A stretch of DNA of 64,000 bases from JBBQNY01 sp038255255 (GTDB lineage Bacteria > Pseudomonadota > Gammaproteobacteria > Xanthomonadales > Ahniellaceae), in assembly GCA_038255255.1 (NCBI GenBank), contig JBBSLL010000013.1, positions 1 to 64,000 of the forward strand, written 5' to 3'. Below the pieces are notes generated by a model. It searched no databases. It was not told the origin of the DNA and worked only from the letters and a program-made list of their open reading frames with translations. A program made the translations under genes and the position numbers. Shown here piece after piece: positions 26,679 through 37,900 of this stretch; the first letter of the stretch is position 1, and each line of letters opens with the position of its first letter.

Positions 26679-27631
26679 GCCCGCCCGCACTCGCGCTCGA
26701 TGGCGGCGATGACTTCTGCGCCGATATCCAGCCCGCATTGCGCATCGAGTTCGCGAATGCCGGTAGGACTCGTCACGTTGACTTCCGTGAGGTAATCGCC
26801 GATGACGTCCAGCCCCACGAACAGGAGGTCTCGCCGTTTCAGTTCGGGCCCCAGTTGCGCCACGATCCACCGGTCGCGTTCGCTCAGGGGTTGCGCGCGC
26901 GCCAGGCCGCCGCGCGCGAGGTTGCCGCGGAAGTCCCGGCCCTGCGGCACGCGCGCCAGCGCGTGTGGCACTGGGTGGCCGTCGATCATGAGGATGCGCT
27001 TGTCTCCGTCGACGATCTCGGGGATGTAGCGTTGCGCCAGCGCGAACCGGGTGCCGTCCGCGGTCAGCGTTTCCAGGATCACATTCAAATTGGGATCGCC
27101 GGGTTGCGACCGGAAAATGGATCGGCCCGCCATCCCGTCGAGGGGTTTGAGGACCACCTCGCCCTGCTCATCGACGAACGCACGCAACTCCGCCGGGTCG
27201 CGCGCAACGCGCGTGGGCGGACAGCACTGCGGAAACTCCAGCGCGAACAATTTCTCGTTGGCATCGCGCAACGCCTGCGGATCGTTGAATACCCGAACGC
27301 CCGCTCGAATGGCGGCGCCCAGCACCAGCGTGTCGTAATGGAACTCCGTGTCGAAGGGCGGATCCTTCCGGGCCAACACGACATCGAGGTCGGCGAGTGG
27401 AATCGCGCGCGCTGTGTCCAATCGTGTCGATCGCGCGCCCGCGTAGGTGTCGAAGTACAACGTTCGGGCCGATGCCCAGGCGTGGGAGTCGCGCAGCGAC
27501 AGCGACCCCGACGAAAGGTACTCCAGCCGATGCCCCCGCCGGGCCGCGGCATCGAGAATCGCGATCGTGGAATCCTTGGCCGGCTTGAGCCGCTCGATCG
27601 GATCCATCAACACGCCGATGGCCAGGGTCAT
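26675..27631 (-). CDS. gshB: Glutathione synthetase
   Basis: A 318-residue ATP-grasp enzyme that joins gamma-glutamylcysteine and glycine. It begins MTLAIGVLMDPIERLKPAKD, typical of prokaryotic GshB, and has VVLKPLDGMAGRSIF and the metal-site segment YLTEVNVTSPTGIRE. AGGAAA upstream of ATG 27631 is a fair ribosome site. It is divergent from pilG across a 216-base gap. Confidence 0.95.
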   Translation of the reverse strand: MTLAIGVLMDPIERLKPAKDSTIAILDAAARRGHRLEYLSSGSLSLRDSHAWASARTLYFDTYAGARSTRLDTARAIPLADLDVVLARKDPPFDTEFHYDTLVLGAAIRAGVRVFNDPQALRDANEKLFALEFPQCCPPTRVARDPAELRAFVDEQGEVVLKPLDGMAGRSIFRSQPGDPNLNVILETLTADGTRFALAQRYIPEIVDGDKRILMIDGHPVPHALARVPQGRDFRGNLARGGLARAQPLSERDRWIVAQLGPELKRRDLLFVGLDVIGDYLTEVNVTSPTGIRELDAQCGLDIGAEVIAAIERECGRA

Positions 27632-27729
27632 GCGATTTCCTGCGTGTTCGACAGGCGCAGAGTCTAGCCGCCGCTGCCCGTCCAGACTCGACACCCAATC
27701 GCCGGACCGGGAACGAGCACGATCTTTGC

Positions 27730-27758
27730 TTGACACTCCCGATCCGGATTGGAATAAG
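27730..27758 (+). promoter_or_regulatory. Candidate sigma-70 promoter for pilG operon
   Basis: TTGACA at 27730-27735 is a perfect -35 hexamer; 17 bases later AATAAG (27753-27758) matches four of six -10 positions. It lies about 90 bases before the pilG ATG in the gshB-pilG gap. This is a sequence-based proposal only. Confidence 0.5.
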
Positions 27759-27847
27759 GGAACCCACGGCAGAGGCGACCCAACGCGCTGGTCTGCTTTT
27801 GGGGTATCGTCGCCGGGGCTGGGCGATAAACGAGTCGGAGCAACTTC

Positions 27848-28249
27848 ATGGCAAGTGCAAGCGTCGGCGGCGCACTCACCGGACTCAAGGTGATGGTGAT
27901 CGACGATTCCAAAACGATCCGCCGCACCGCCGAAACGCTCTTGAAGAAGGAGGGTTGCGACGTCGTCACCGCCGTCGACGGATTCGAGGCACTGTCGAAG
28001 ATTTCCGACCAGCAGCCCGACATCATCTTCGTCGACATCATGATGCCGAGGCTCGACGGCTACCAGACCTGCGCCTTGATCAAGAACCACCAGATGTACC
28101 GCTCGACGCCCGTGGTGATGCTGTCTTCCAAGGACGGCATCTTCGACAAGGCGCGGGGTCGCATCGTGGGCGCGGAGCAGTATCTGACGAAGCCTTTCAC
28201 GCGCGATGAATTGCTCGGCGCGATTCGCCGTCATGTCGACGCAGCCTGA
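27848..28249 (+). CDS. pilG: Twitching motility response regulator PilG
   Basis: A 133-residue stand-alone receiver with acidic pair D19/D20, phosphoacceptor D63 in FVDIMMPRLDGY and a TKPF lysine. In the Pil-Chp system ChpA phosphorylates PilG, which promotes pilus extension (via PilB and cAMP signalling). It is the first gene of the pilGHIJ-chpA cluster; pilH follows 20 bases downstream. Confidence 0.93.
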   Translation: MASASVGGALTGLKVMVIDDSKTIRRTAETLLKKEGCDVVTAVDGFEALSKISDQQPDIIFVDIMMPRLDGYQTCALIKNHQMYRSTPVVMLSSKDGIFDKARGRIVGAEQYLTKPFTRDELLGAIRRHVDAA

Positions 28250-28269
28250 GCCGCGACGAGACCGCCAAC

Positions 28270-28650
28270 ATGGCCCATATCCTGATCGTCGACGATTCCC
28301 CGACCGAGGTGATGATCCTGAGCGACATCCTGCGCAAGGGCGGACACCGGGTGAGTACCGCGTCCAGCGCGGTCGAAGGGATCACGCTGGCTCAGGACCA
28401 GCGTCCGGACCTCATCCTCATGGACGTGGTCATGCCTGAAATGAATGGTTTCCAGGCGACCCGAAGCCTCAGCCGCGATCCGCAGACCGCCGAGATCCCG
28501 GTGATCATTGTCACCAACAAGACCATGGAAACGGATCGCGCCTGGGGCTTGCGCCAGGGTGCGCGCGATTTCGTGGTCAAGCCTGTCAATGACCGTGACC
28601 TGCTGCAGCGAATCGGATCGCTGCTTCCGGGCGGAGGAGCGGCGGCATGA
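28270..28650 (+). CDS. pilH: Twitching motility response regulator PilH
   Basis: A 126-residue receiver: D8/D9, phosphoacceptor D52 in LMDVVMPEMNGF, and VVKPVND lysine. PilH opposes PilG by promoting retraction or acting as a phosphate sink. TERM: its stop overlaps the pilI start (ATGA), so PilH and PilI should be made together. Confidence 0.93.
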   Translation: MAHILIVDDSPTEVMILSDILRKGGHRVSTASSAVEGITLAQDQRPDLILMDVVMPEMNGFQATRSLSRDPQTAEIPVIIVTNKTMETDRAWGLRQGARDFVVKPVNDRDLLQRIGSLLPGGGAAA

Positions 28651-29603
28651 GCAGGCGCAAGCGCGGCGGCGCCTCGGTGCGCGACTCGAAGAATGCCGGT
28701 CGCGCGTCAGCGCCCGTGCCCGCGAGCGATATCGCGGACCTTGAAGCTGCCGCGGAAATGCTCGAGGAAGCCGTGCTCCGCGAGACTGAAACCCTTCGCA
28801 AAGAAGCAGTCCTGCGCGAGGAAGAAGCGATGCGCCGGGCGGAGGAATCGCTGGCGGAGTCTCTCGACTCCGGCGTGGTCGAGGCGAATGTTGCGGACGA
28901 TAGCGCCGCTGCGCAGGTTCGAATGGATGCGGACGCGGTCGGGTACGCGGACGGGACCATCGAGCAGCACGCCGAGGCAGCCGGTGTGCAAGGTGCCGGC
29001 GAGCCGGCAGGGACAGCGGAAGCGGAAGCTTCCGGCGATTCAACTGAAGACCTCGGCGAGGAACCGGTTGAAACCCGGGATCCGTACGCCGTGCTCGCGG
29101 ATTACGAGCGGCGGAGTTTCGCCCACGTCGTGGCGAGCGCTGACCAGGTACAGGCCCCTGGCCTCTGGCGCGGCATCGCGTTCCGGGTCGGCACCCGCCG
29201 GCTGATGTCGTCGATCACGGAGGTCTCGGAAATCCTGCCGGTGCTGCATCACACGTCGGTGCCCGGCACGCAGCCGTGGCTGCTCGGCGTGGTCAACGTG
29301 CGCGGCACCCTGGTGCCTCTCGTCGACCTGCGGGGTTACATCGAGGGAGGGCGCACGCCGCTCGGCGACACCAGCCGCATGCTGGTCGCGCGCCACGGCA
29401 GCAACGCCATCGGCTTGCTGGTCGAGGAGGTGCTGGGCCAGCGCAACCTCACCGCGGAGAACGACCCCCTCAGGCTCGAGAACGATGCCGCCAACTGGGC
29501 GCGATTCGTGCCTGCGCACTTCGACCTCGACGGCAAGTTGTGGGGCGTTTTCTCGATGGCGGCGCTCGTGGCAGCGCCGGATTTTCTGCATGCCGCGGTG
29601 TGA
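28647..29603 (+). CDS. pilI: CheW-like adaptor PilI with long acidic N-terminal extension
   Basis: A 318-residue protein whose C-terminal part (about 145-318) is a CheW domain (WLLGVVNVRGTLVPLVDLR, GLLVEEVLGQRNL) that joins PilJ to ChpA. PilI is usually under 200 residues; here about 140 extra residues form an Ala/Glu-rich, partly helical charged region (ADLEAAAEMLEEAVLRETE and following). The extension may be a flexible tether or coiled coil. The ATG overlaps the pilH stop. Confidence 0.88.
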   Translation: MSRRKRGGASVRDSKNAGRASAPVPASDIADLEAAAEMLEEAVLRETETLRKEAVLREEEAMRRAEESLAESLDSGVVEANVADDSAAAQVRMDADAVGYADGTIEQHAEAAGVQGAGEPAGTAEAEASGDSTEDLGEEPVETRDPYAVLADYERRSFAHVVASADQVQAPGLWRGIAFRVGTRRLMSSITEVSEILPVLHHTSVPGTQPWLLGVVNVRGTLVPLVDLRGYIEGGRTPLGDTSRMLVARHGSNAIGLLVEEVLGQRNLTAENDPLRLENDAANWARFVPAHFDLDGKLWGVFSMAALVAAPDFLHAAV

Positions 29604-29741
29604 CCGGGCAGCCTGGGGAAGGCGTCGGTCGAAAGAGGGTTGTGAACAAGGGACGGCTTCGGGTCGGCGCCAGTCGGTGCGGGTGGCGGGGCACGAGGCA
29701 GACGTTGCGGATCCATATCGGTCACTGGGCGAGGTAGCGAA

Positions 29742-31787
29742 ATGAGTACGTCAGGCGCATTGGTGGGGGGGCGACTGGGCCGCGGCTTCCAGTTCTGGGG
29801 ATTGATCGGTCTGATCGCGCTGGCGGTGCTGATCATCAATTCGATCTGGGCGGGCATCCAGAACAATCGGGACCGACAGGCGGCGGCGCACGTCGCGGCG
29901 ATCCAGGTCTCGTCGCAGCAGATCACCAAGTTCGCCTCCGAGGCGGCTGCGGGCAACCTCGACGCATTCGAGGAGCTCAACAGCACCCGGGTCGAAATCG
30001 ACCGCCGCGTGAAGGCGTTGATGGACGGCGGCAACGCGGGATTGAAGGACGCGGACTCGATACCCTCCTACAAGAACCAGGGCGATCTCGAGCAGCCGCT
30101 GACCAAGCTGGCGCAGACGTGGGGTCTGATGAACACCGCCGCCAATACGATCATCGCCAACAAGCAGACGGTGCTGGACATTTCGGAAACCGCCAGCGAC
30201 TTCTCCGCGAAGATGCCGCAGCTGACGCAGGGCATGGACGAAATCGTGCGAGTGCTGCAGGAACGCGACGCGCCCGGATCGCAGGTGTACTTCGCAACGC
30301 GCCAGCTGCTGCTCGCCGACCGCATGTTGCGCCGCGTGAACGAGATCCAGCAGGGCGGCCCCGGTGCCGTCAGCGCGGCCGACAGCTTCGGGCGCGACGC
30401 CAACTTCTATGGCCAGGTGTTGACCGGCCTCATGAGTGGCAACGAGATCATTCCCCGGCCACTGACCGACCCCCAGGCCCGTGAGATCCTCGAGCGCATC
30501 AACACCGACTACAGCGCCATCGGGGAAAACGTCGACCGGATCCAGTCGGCATCGACGCAGTTGAACGATGTAACGGACGCTTCCGACACGATTTCCGAGC
30601 AGTCGGAAATCCTGCTGACCAATGCGCGCGACGTCGAGACGAAACTGCTGGAACTGCCGACCTCGCGCCTGTTGCCGAACGACTGGGTCAGTTACCTGGC
30701 GGCGGCGCTCGCGCTGCTGGCCGCGATCCTGGCCGCGTACTCCTACAACAAGGGTCAGCGCGTCGCAGTGGTCGAGGCGGCGGATACCACCAAGCGCAAC
30801 CAGGAAGCGATTCACCGGCTGCTGGACGAAATGGGATCGCTCGCCGAAGGAGACCTGACCGTCAAGGCCACGGTCACCGAGGACTTCACCGGCGCGATCG
30901 CGGACTCGGTGAACTTCGCAGTCGAAGCGTTGCGATCCCTGGTGACCACCATCAACGCGACTGCGGAGCAGGTCGCCTCCTCGGCGCAGGAAACCCAGTC
31001 CACCGCCATGCAGCTCGCGGAAGCCGCCGAGCACCAGGCGCAGCAGATCACCTCGGCGTCGGCGGCGATCAACGAGATGGCGACGTCGATCGACGAAGTG
31101 TCGAAGAACTCGGCCGAGTCGGCCGACGTGGCGCAGCGTTCGGTGCAGATCGCTTCGAAAGGCGCCGAAGTCGTGCGACAGACCATCCAGGGCATGGACT
31201 CGATCCGCGACCAGATCCAGGAAACCTCGAAGCGCATCAAGCGCCTCGGCGAGTCGTCGCAGGAAATCGGATCCATCGTCGAACTCATCAACGACATCGC
31301 CGAGCAGACCAACATCCTCGCGCTGAACGCGGCCATCCAGGCGGCGTCGGCCGGTGAGGCGGGTCGCGGATTCGCGGTCGTCGCGGACGAAGTGCAGCGA
31401 CTCGCGGAGCGCGCTTCGAACGCGACAAAGCGGATCGAAACGCTGGTCCAGACGATTCAGTCCGATACCAACGAGGCGGTGTCGTCGATGGAGCAGACCA
31501 CCGCGGAAGTGGTCGCCGGTGCGCGACTGGCGGAAGACGCGGGCCTGGCACTGGGCGAAATCGAAAAGGTCTCGGGCGACCTGGCCGATCTCATCCAGAA
31601 CATCTCCGAAGCGTCGCGCCAGCAGTCGTCGGCGGCCACCAACATCTCGGCCACCATGAACGTGATTCAGGAAATTACCGCGCAGACATCGGCCGGCGCG
31701 AGCCAGACGGCGGATTCGATCGGCAACCTGGCGCAACTGGCATCGAACCTGCGTAAGTCGGTGGCCGACTTCAAGTTGCCGACTTGA
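29742..31787 (+). CDS. pilJ: Type IV pili methyl-accepting chemoreceptor PilJ
   Basis: A 681-residue receptor: membrane helix 1 (about 18-36), a long periplasmic region with PilJ-type helical modules, membrane helix 2 (about 320-345), HAMP-like segment and a cytoplasmic MCP domain whose signalling tip reads EQTNILALNAAIQAASAGEA. In Pseudomonas PilJ detects pilus/surface contact and controls ChpA. Glutamine/glutamate-rich methylation helices flank the tip, yet no cheR/pilK gene lies in the cluster. GAGG precedes the ATG. Confidence 0.94.
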   Translation: MSTSGALVGGRLGRGFQFWGLIGLIALAVLIINSIWAGIQNNRDRQAAAHVAAIQVSSQQITKFASEAAAGNLDAFEELNSTRVEIDRRVKALMDGGNAGLKDADSIPSYKNQGDLEQPLTKLAQTWGLMNTAANTIIANKQTVLDISETASDFSAKMPQLTQGMDEIVRVLQERDAPGSQVYFATRQLLLADRMLRRVNEIQQGGPGAVSAADSFGRDANFYGQVLTGLMSGNEIIPRPLTDPQAREILERINTDYSAIGENVDRIQSASTQLNDVTDASDTISEQSEILLTNARDVETKLLELPTSRLLPNDWVSYLAAALALLAAILAAYSYNKGQRVAVVEAADTTKRNQEAIHRLLDEMGSLAEGDLTVKATVTEDFTGAIADSVNFAVEALRSLVTTINATAEQVASSAQETQSTAMQLAEAAEHQAQQITSASAAINEMATSIDEVSKNSAESADVAQRSVQIASKGAEVVRQTIQGMDSIRDQIQETSKRIKRLGESSQEIGSIVELINDIAEQTNILALNAAIQAASAGEAGRGFAVVADEVQRLAERASNATKRIETLVQTIQSDTNEAVSSMEQTTAEVVAGARLAEDAGLALGEIEKVSGDLADLIQNISEASRQQSSAATNISATMNVIQEITAQTSAGASQTADSIGNLAQLASNLRKSVADFKLPT

Positions 31788-31931
31788 GCAGGCCGACGTG
31801 ATCGAAGTCGGTGCGGGTTGATCGTTTGCCCGCTGTTGCGGGCCGACGATCGGGAAGCAAGCAGGTAATGCGGGCTGGGAAATACCCGGTCCTTTTGGCG
31901 GCGGGGCGTCGAAACACACAAAGGCGTGGCG

Positions 31932-34900
31932 ATGCGACTGGAAGACGATATCGACTTCACGACCCTCAACTGGGTCAAGCAGGAGTTGGACGACACGCTG
32001 CGCCAGGCGCGCCAGGCGCTGGAAGCGTATGTCGAGGAATCGTCGGACCAGAGTCAGCTGAGGTTCTGCGCCTCGTTCCTGCACCAGGTGCAGGGCACCC
32101 TGCGCATGGTCGAGTTGTACGGCGCCGCCATGGTCGTCGAGGAGATGGAGCGGCTGGTGCAAAGCCTGCTCGACGACGAGATTCGCCGCCGCGACGACGC
32201 CTACAGCGTGCTGATGCGCGGCATGGTGCAGTTGCCCGACTACCTCGAGCGCCTGCAGGGTGGGCACAAGGACATTCCGATTGTCCTGTTGCCGCTGCTC
32301 AACGACCTGAGGGCCTGCCGCGGCGAAAAGCTGCTGAGCGAGAGCGTGCTGTTTGCCCCCGACCTGGCAGCGCCACTGCCGGATGATGCGGAGGGACCCG
32401 CGCGGGCGCTCTCCGATTCCGAGGTCCGGCAGCAGGCCGCGCGCCTGCGTATCCGCTATCAGTCGGGGCTGCTGGCCTGGATCAAGAATGAAGAGTCCGA
32501 GCCCGCCATCACCGGGCTAATCGACACGCTCGACGAACTGCGGGCAATCTCTTTCAACCCGGAGGCGCGGCGCCTCTGGTGGATTGCCGCTGGCCTGCTC
32601 GACGCGGCTCGCCAGCGCGCGGTCGATATCGGATCCGCCGTCAAGCTGCTGTTCGGCAAGGTCGATCGGGAGATCAAGCGGCTGGGGGACGGCGGCGAAC
32701 AGGCCATGCTCACCGACCCCCCGCGCGAGCTCACCCAGAATCTCCTGTACTACCTCGCCCACGGGGCCGCCACGGGCGAACGCGTCGATTCGATCCGCTC
32801 CACCTACCGCCTGCAGGACCTGTTGCCCACGCAGGGAGAACTCGAACACGCCAAAGGCAGCCTCAGTGGCAAGAATCGCGCGCTGCTCGACACCGTATCC
32901 ATAGCGATCAAGGAAGACCTGCTGCGGGTCAAGGACACGCTCGACCTCTACCTGCGCCGCGACGACGCGAAGCCTGCGGAGCTGAGCGGACAGGCCGCGA
33001 TCCTCGACCGCGTTGCCGACACGCTCGGCATGCTGGGCCTCGGCGTGCCGCGGCGGGTCGTGCAGGAACAGCGACGCGTGCTCGATGACCTCGCGTCCGG
33101 AGCGAAGGTCGCGAGCGAAGCCGCGCTGCTCGACATTGCCGGTGCGCTGCTCTATGTCGAAGTTTCGCTCGACGAGAACATCCGTACGCTTGGCGTCAAT
33201 GTCTCCGACGCCGAGGGCTCAGCGCGCGTGCAGGTGGGTGACGCGACCGCGCTTCCGAAGGCCGAGGTCAAGCGGATCCTCGACGCGTTGTTGCGCGAGT
33301 CCATCGCGAACGTCCAGCGCGCCAAGACCGACGTCGTCGCCTACATCGAATCGGGTTGGGAGGGCGAACGACTGCACCAGCTTCCGGTCGCGCTCGAGGA
33401 AGTCGTCGGCGCGATGCGCATGCTCGACCAGACTGAAGCCGCGAGCCTGGTACGTGCGCTGGGTCGATTCGTTGAAGTCGAACTGGTCGGCCAGCGACGG
33501 GTGCCGACCGGCGCGCAGGTCGAGCACCTGGCGGACGCGTTCACCAGCATCGAGTATTTCCTGGAGGCCACCGGCGAATCGCGCAGCGGGCGAGAGCAGA
33601 TCCTCGATGTGACGCGTGAAAGCCTGGCGGCCCTTGGTTACTGGCCCCCGCCTTCCGAAGAGGAACTGCGCGCGCGCGACGCGGTAGCGGACGGCCATGG
33701 GCCCGCCGAACCGGTTCCGTCCGATGACTCGTCCGCTCCGCTCCGGGACGAGCGCGACTCGCATCCTGTCGATCACCCGACGGAAGTCACCATCGAGGAA
33801 CCGGCACCCGCGCTTGCGGGGGCGGATGCATCGGGCATCGGCACATGGGACGCATTCGAACCCATCGCCACAGTGGAGCCGATGGGCGACGCGGAGACGA
33901 GCGACGATGCCGTGCTCGCTGCAGGCGCTGCGTACCTCGATTCAGCCGAGCCCGAAGCCGGCGAAGGCTTCGCGGTGGCCACCGACGATGCGGAAGAGTG
34001 GCACGCGGTGTCGTCCGATCTGGCGCAGACCTTCGAGGAGCCCGAAGCGGGCACTTCCGAGGTCGAGTCCCCACGCGACGCCGGGTCATTCACCGACTCC
34101 GCGCCCGTGCCTGCCGACTTCAGCTTGCGTGACGACGGCACCGAGTGGCCGGTCATCGGCGACTCGCCGGTGTTCCGTACCGAAGTCCTCGGGCAGTCGG
34201 AAGCTCTGACCGCCGATGCGCAGCACGATCCCGATGACCTGGGCCAGATCATCGAAATCGCCGAGTTGCCGAGTGCGGGTTTCGACGAGTCGTTGCGCTC
34301 GCTCGATGCCGACCTGCAAAAGGACGCAGCGCCTGCCGCTGCGACCGTCGCGACGCATTCGGACGATGACAGCTTCGAATGGATCGAGGTCGAGGAAGAG
34401 GTCGAAGAGGAAATCGCCCTCGGCGACATTCCCGGGGACGATCTGCCGGGCGGGTTCGACGCAAGCGCGGGTGAAGACATCGACGACGACATACGCGAAG
34501 TCTTCATCGAGGAAGTCAACGAGGAGATCAGCAACATCGGCCGGCTGTTGCCGGGCCTGCGCAACAATTTCGGCGACGTGGAGACGCTGCGCAACATCCG
34601 TCGTTCGTTCCACACCCTCAAGGGCAGCGGCCGCCTGGTCGGTGCGCTGGCGCTGGGCCAGTTCAGCTGGCACGTCGAGAACATGCTCAACCGCGTGCTC
34701 GACCATACCATCCGCATGGACACGCAGGTCGTGGGCGTGCTCGAGCATTCCCGTGTTGCGCTCGACCAGCTGCGCACTGAACTGCGCGGCATGGGCGCGG
34801 CGACGGCCTTGCCGAAACTGGTGATGCAGGCGGCGGACAAGGTGGTCGCAGGCGAATCCGCAACGATCGAAACGACGCGCCGCGTGTTGCGGACGCGGAG

Positions 34901-37900
34901 CGTGCGCGTGCCGGTGGCGAAGCCGCCCATGCCCGAGCCGGCGTTCGAGCAGCAGGTCCCGGCTGCGGAAGCGCGCATGGAGGAAGCCGAGCTACTTGCC
35001 GCCGGCATGGACGCAGCGGCCCTGGAGGAGATCGATCAGCAACCCGCGGAATTCGGCGGCGCACGCATGCCGGAGATCGAGCCGATGCTGCTCGAGGTCC
35101 TGCGCAGCGAAGCAGGCGGCTACCTCACCTCGCTGGAAGGATGGATCGAGCAGGCGCGCGACAGCGGCAATCGACTGGTGCCGACCACCCATCTCCTGCG
35201 CGCAGTGCATACGCTGCATGGGGCGCTGGGGATGGTCGAGGTCCCGGTGGTGGCCGAAGTGGTCGGCATGCTCGAGGGATATCTCAAGCGGCTCGTCGGC
35301 GCGAATCGCGCTCCGAACGCGGACGGGCTCGAAGCCATGGCCGATGTCTCCGGCGTGGTTGGCGCGACACTCGCGCTGCTGGATCGTCCGGGCGCGGCCG
35401 TACCGCCCGCGGGTGATCTCAACGACCGGCTTGCCGATCTGCGCGATGCGTTGCCCGTGCCTGCATCGCCTCTCATCCCTTCGTGGGGGGACGTGGACGC
35501 CGAGGAGGCTGCAGCCGAACGCGCGGCGGCCGGCGATTTCGCGACACCGGAATTCGGGTATGCGGGCGAGGCCCTGGCGGCCGACGCCGCAGGCGAGGAC
35601 CCGTCGCCTCTGGAGGAATTCGCAGCAGGCGAACACGCCGTGTTCGACGACCACGGGTTCGACGAAGTGGCGTTCGAAGCACCCGCCCAAGGCGACGACT
35701 CTGACCTCGTGGAAGCGGGCTTGGGGATCGAGCCCGGCTACGCAGGAGCAGAAGCGGAATCGGCGTTGGGCGGCGATCCGCCATCCTCTGAAACGCTGGC
35801 TGCGGAGTTGCTGGGGGATGTGCCGGCCGCCGACTGGGAAATTCCGTTGCCGGAATACATCGAGCCTGAGGCGGTCGAACACGAGTCCGAAGTATTCGAC
35901 CCGCGTCTGCTCGACGACCTGGCCTCTATCGAAGCGCAGCCGCAAAGTTTTGACGGCCAGGAAGTGGAAGACGAATCGATTCCCCCGCCGGTCGACGTGG
36001 CAGGATTCGAGGACCTGCCGATTAGGGCGGCTTTCGAGGAGCCGGTAGCCGGCGAATGGGAAACAGCACAGGATGTGCGCGGGCCGGACGCGATCGAATC
36101 CGCAGGAATGCCCGAAGCCACCGAGGGCGCGGAACGGGTTGACGAATTCGAATCCGAATCGGCTGTGGAAGCAGCCGCGGAATTGGCCACGGGCGCCCTT
36201 GAGGCGGCCACCGGCGCCGAAGACGAGTCCATCGCGACCGCGCCTGAGTCCGCGGCGGAACGACGCCGCAAGCGCAAGAGCGCGCGGATCAGCAAGCGCG
36301 AACGCGCCGCTGGACTCGCAACCGTTGCCGACACGGAAGTTGATGTCGCAGCGTCGCAGGTCGCCGAAGAAGTCGAGGAGGTTGCCGAAGAAGCGCTGCA
36401 CGCGGAGTGGGATGAAACCGAGTTCGCCGAGCCCTTGCCGATGGCGGCGGCCCCCGGTGAAGTCACGGACCTTGGCGCGTTCGACGCAAGCGAGTCAGCC
36501 GGAGACGACGAACGGTCCGATCCTGCGGAGCTGTCCGGTTCGATCGAGGATGGAGGATCCGACGGATCGTGGCTCGACAGCGAGCCAGCGGAACCGTTCG
36601 ACAACATCGTCGAACCCGACCGCGAGCCGCAGGCTGTCGTCGCGGCCGGCACGCCGTCGTTCCACGTGGGCAGCGACGCGGAGTGGCAGGAAGAGGCAGA
36701 TCCGGATCGGCCCCTGGTGCTGCCCGACCTCGACGCGGACCTGCTCGATATCTTCGTGGAGGAAGGCCGCGAGATCCTCGACGAATCCGATTCCGTTCTC
36801 ACGCAACTACGGCAGGACGCCAATTCGCCGCCGGCGATTGCCGCGCTGCAACGTCAACTGCACACCATCAAGGGCAATGCGCGCGCAGTCGGCCTCATGG
36901 GCATCGGCGACGTCAGCCATGCGCTCGAGACCCTGGTCGATTCTCCGCGGGGACGCACGGCAGCGACGATTGAAATGGTCCAGCGTGGCTTCGATCGTCT
37001 GCATCGAATGATCAGCCGCGTTGCCGCGGGTCGCGACCTCGCCTACCCGAGCCGATTGATCGCGATGCTCGAAGCGAGCGCGGCCGGCGTGCCGTTGCCG
37101 GCACAGCATATGCCAGCGGCGGAAGTCGAAGCGCCCGTGCAGGTCGACGCCGTCGATGCGGCGACGGCGCACGACCGGCTTGCGCTCGAAGAAGGACTCG
37201 CGCCCTGGAGCGAGCCCGAAGCCGTGGCCGCGGTCGAAGAAGACGCAGCCGAGCTGTCCGAGCCACTCGCCGCCACGGCTTCGGAAGACGAATTTGGAGC
37301 CGACACGCAAGCTTCGATGCATGCTCCAGATGGCGACGTCGCGCACGCCGAGGCGCTGGAAGTCGACGGTCGCACCCACGTTGTCGAAGATGCGGCAGAG
37401 ACCGCCGACTTCGAGGAGATGGCGGCCGCGGCGGAGCTCGATGCGATACGCGAGACCGAAACGGCAATGGAGTCGCCGGAGGCCGAGGCGGAAATGGCCG
37501 CGGTACCGGACGAAGCACCCACGCCCGCCGCTCCGGTCACGAATGTGGTCCGGCTCGACGACTACCGGTTGCCCGCACAGGTCATCGCGACCGACGAAGC
37601 TGCGCAGCGCCAGTCGCAGGAACTCATTCGGGTCCGCGCCGATCTGCTCGACTCGCTGGTCAACTATGCCGGCGAGGTGTCGATCTACCGCTCGCGTCTC
37701 GAGCAGCAGCTCGGCGCATTCCGCACCAACGTCGTCGAACTCGAACAGACGGTGGAGCGCACGCGCGAGCAGTTGCGCAAGCTCGACATCGAAACCGAAG
37801 CGCAGATCATCGCGCGCTTCCAGCGGGAGGCCGAGGAGGATCAGGAAACTTTCGATCCACTCGAGCTGGATCGATTCTCGAACCTGCAGCAGTTGTCGAG

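Noticed and set aside
31788..31931. A hairpin or riboswitch in the pilJ-chpA gap
   Set aside because: Only a weak GGG/CCC pairing is seen and no c-di-GMP aptamer motif could be matched, so no call is made.
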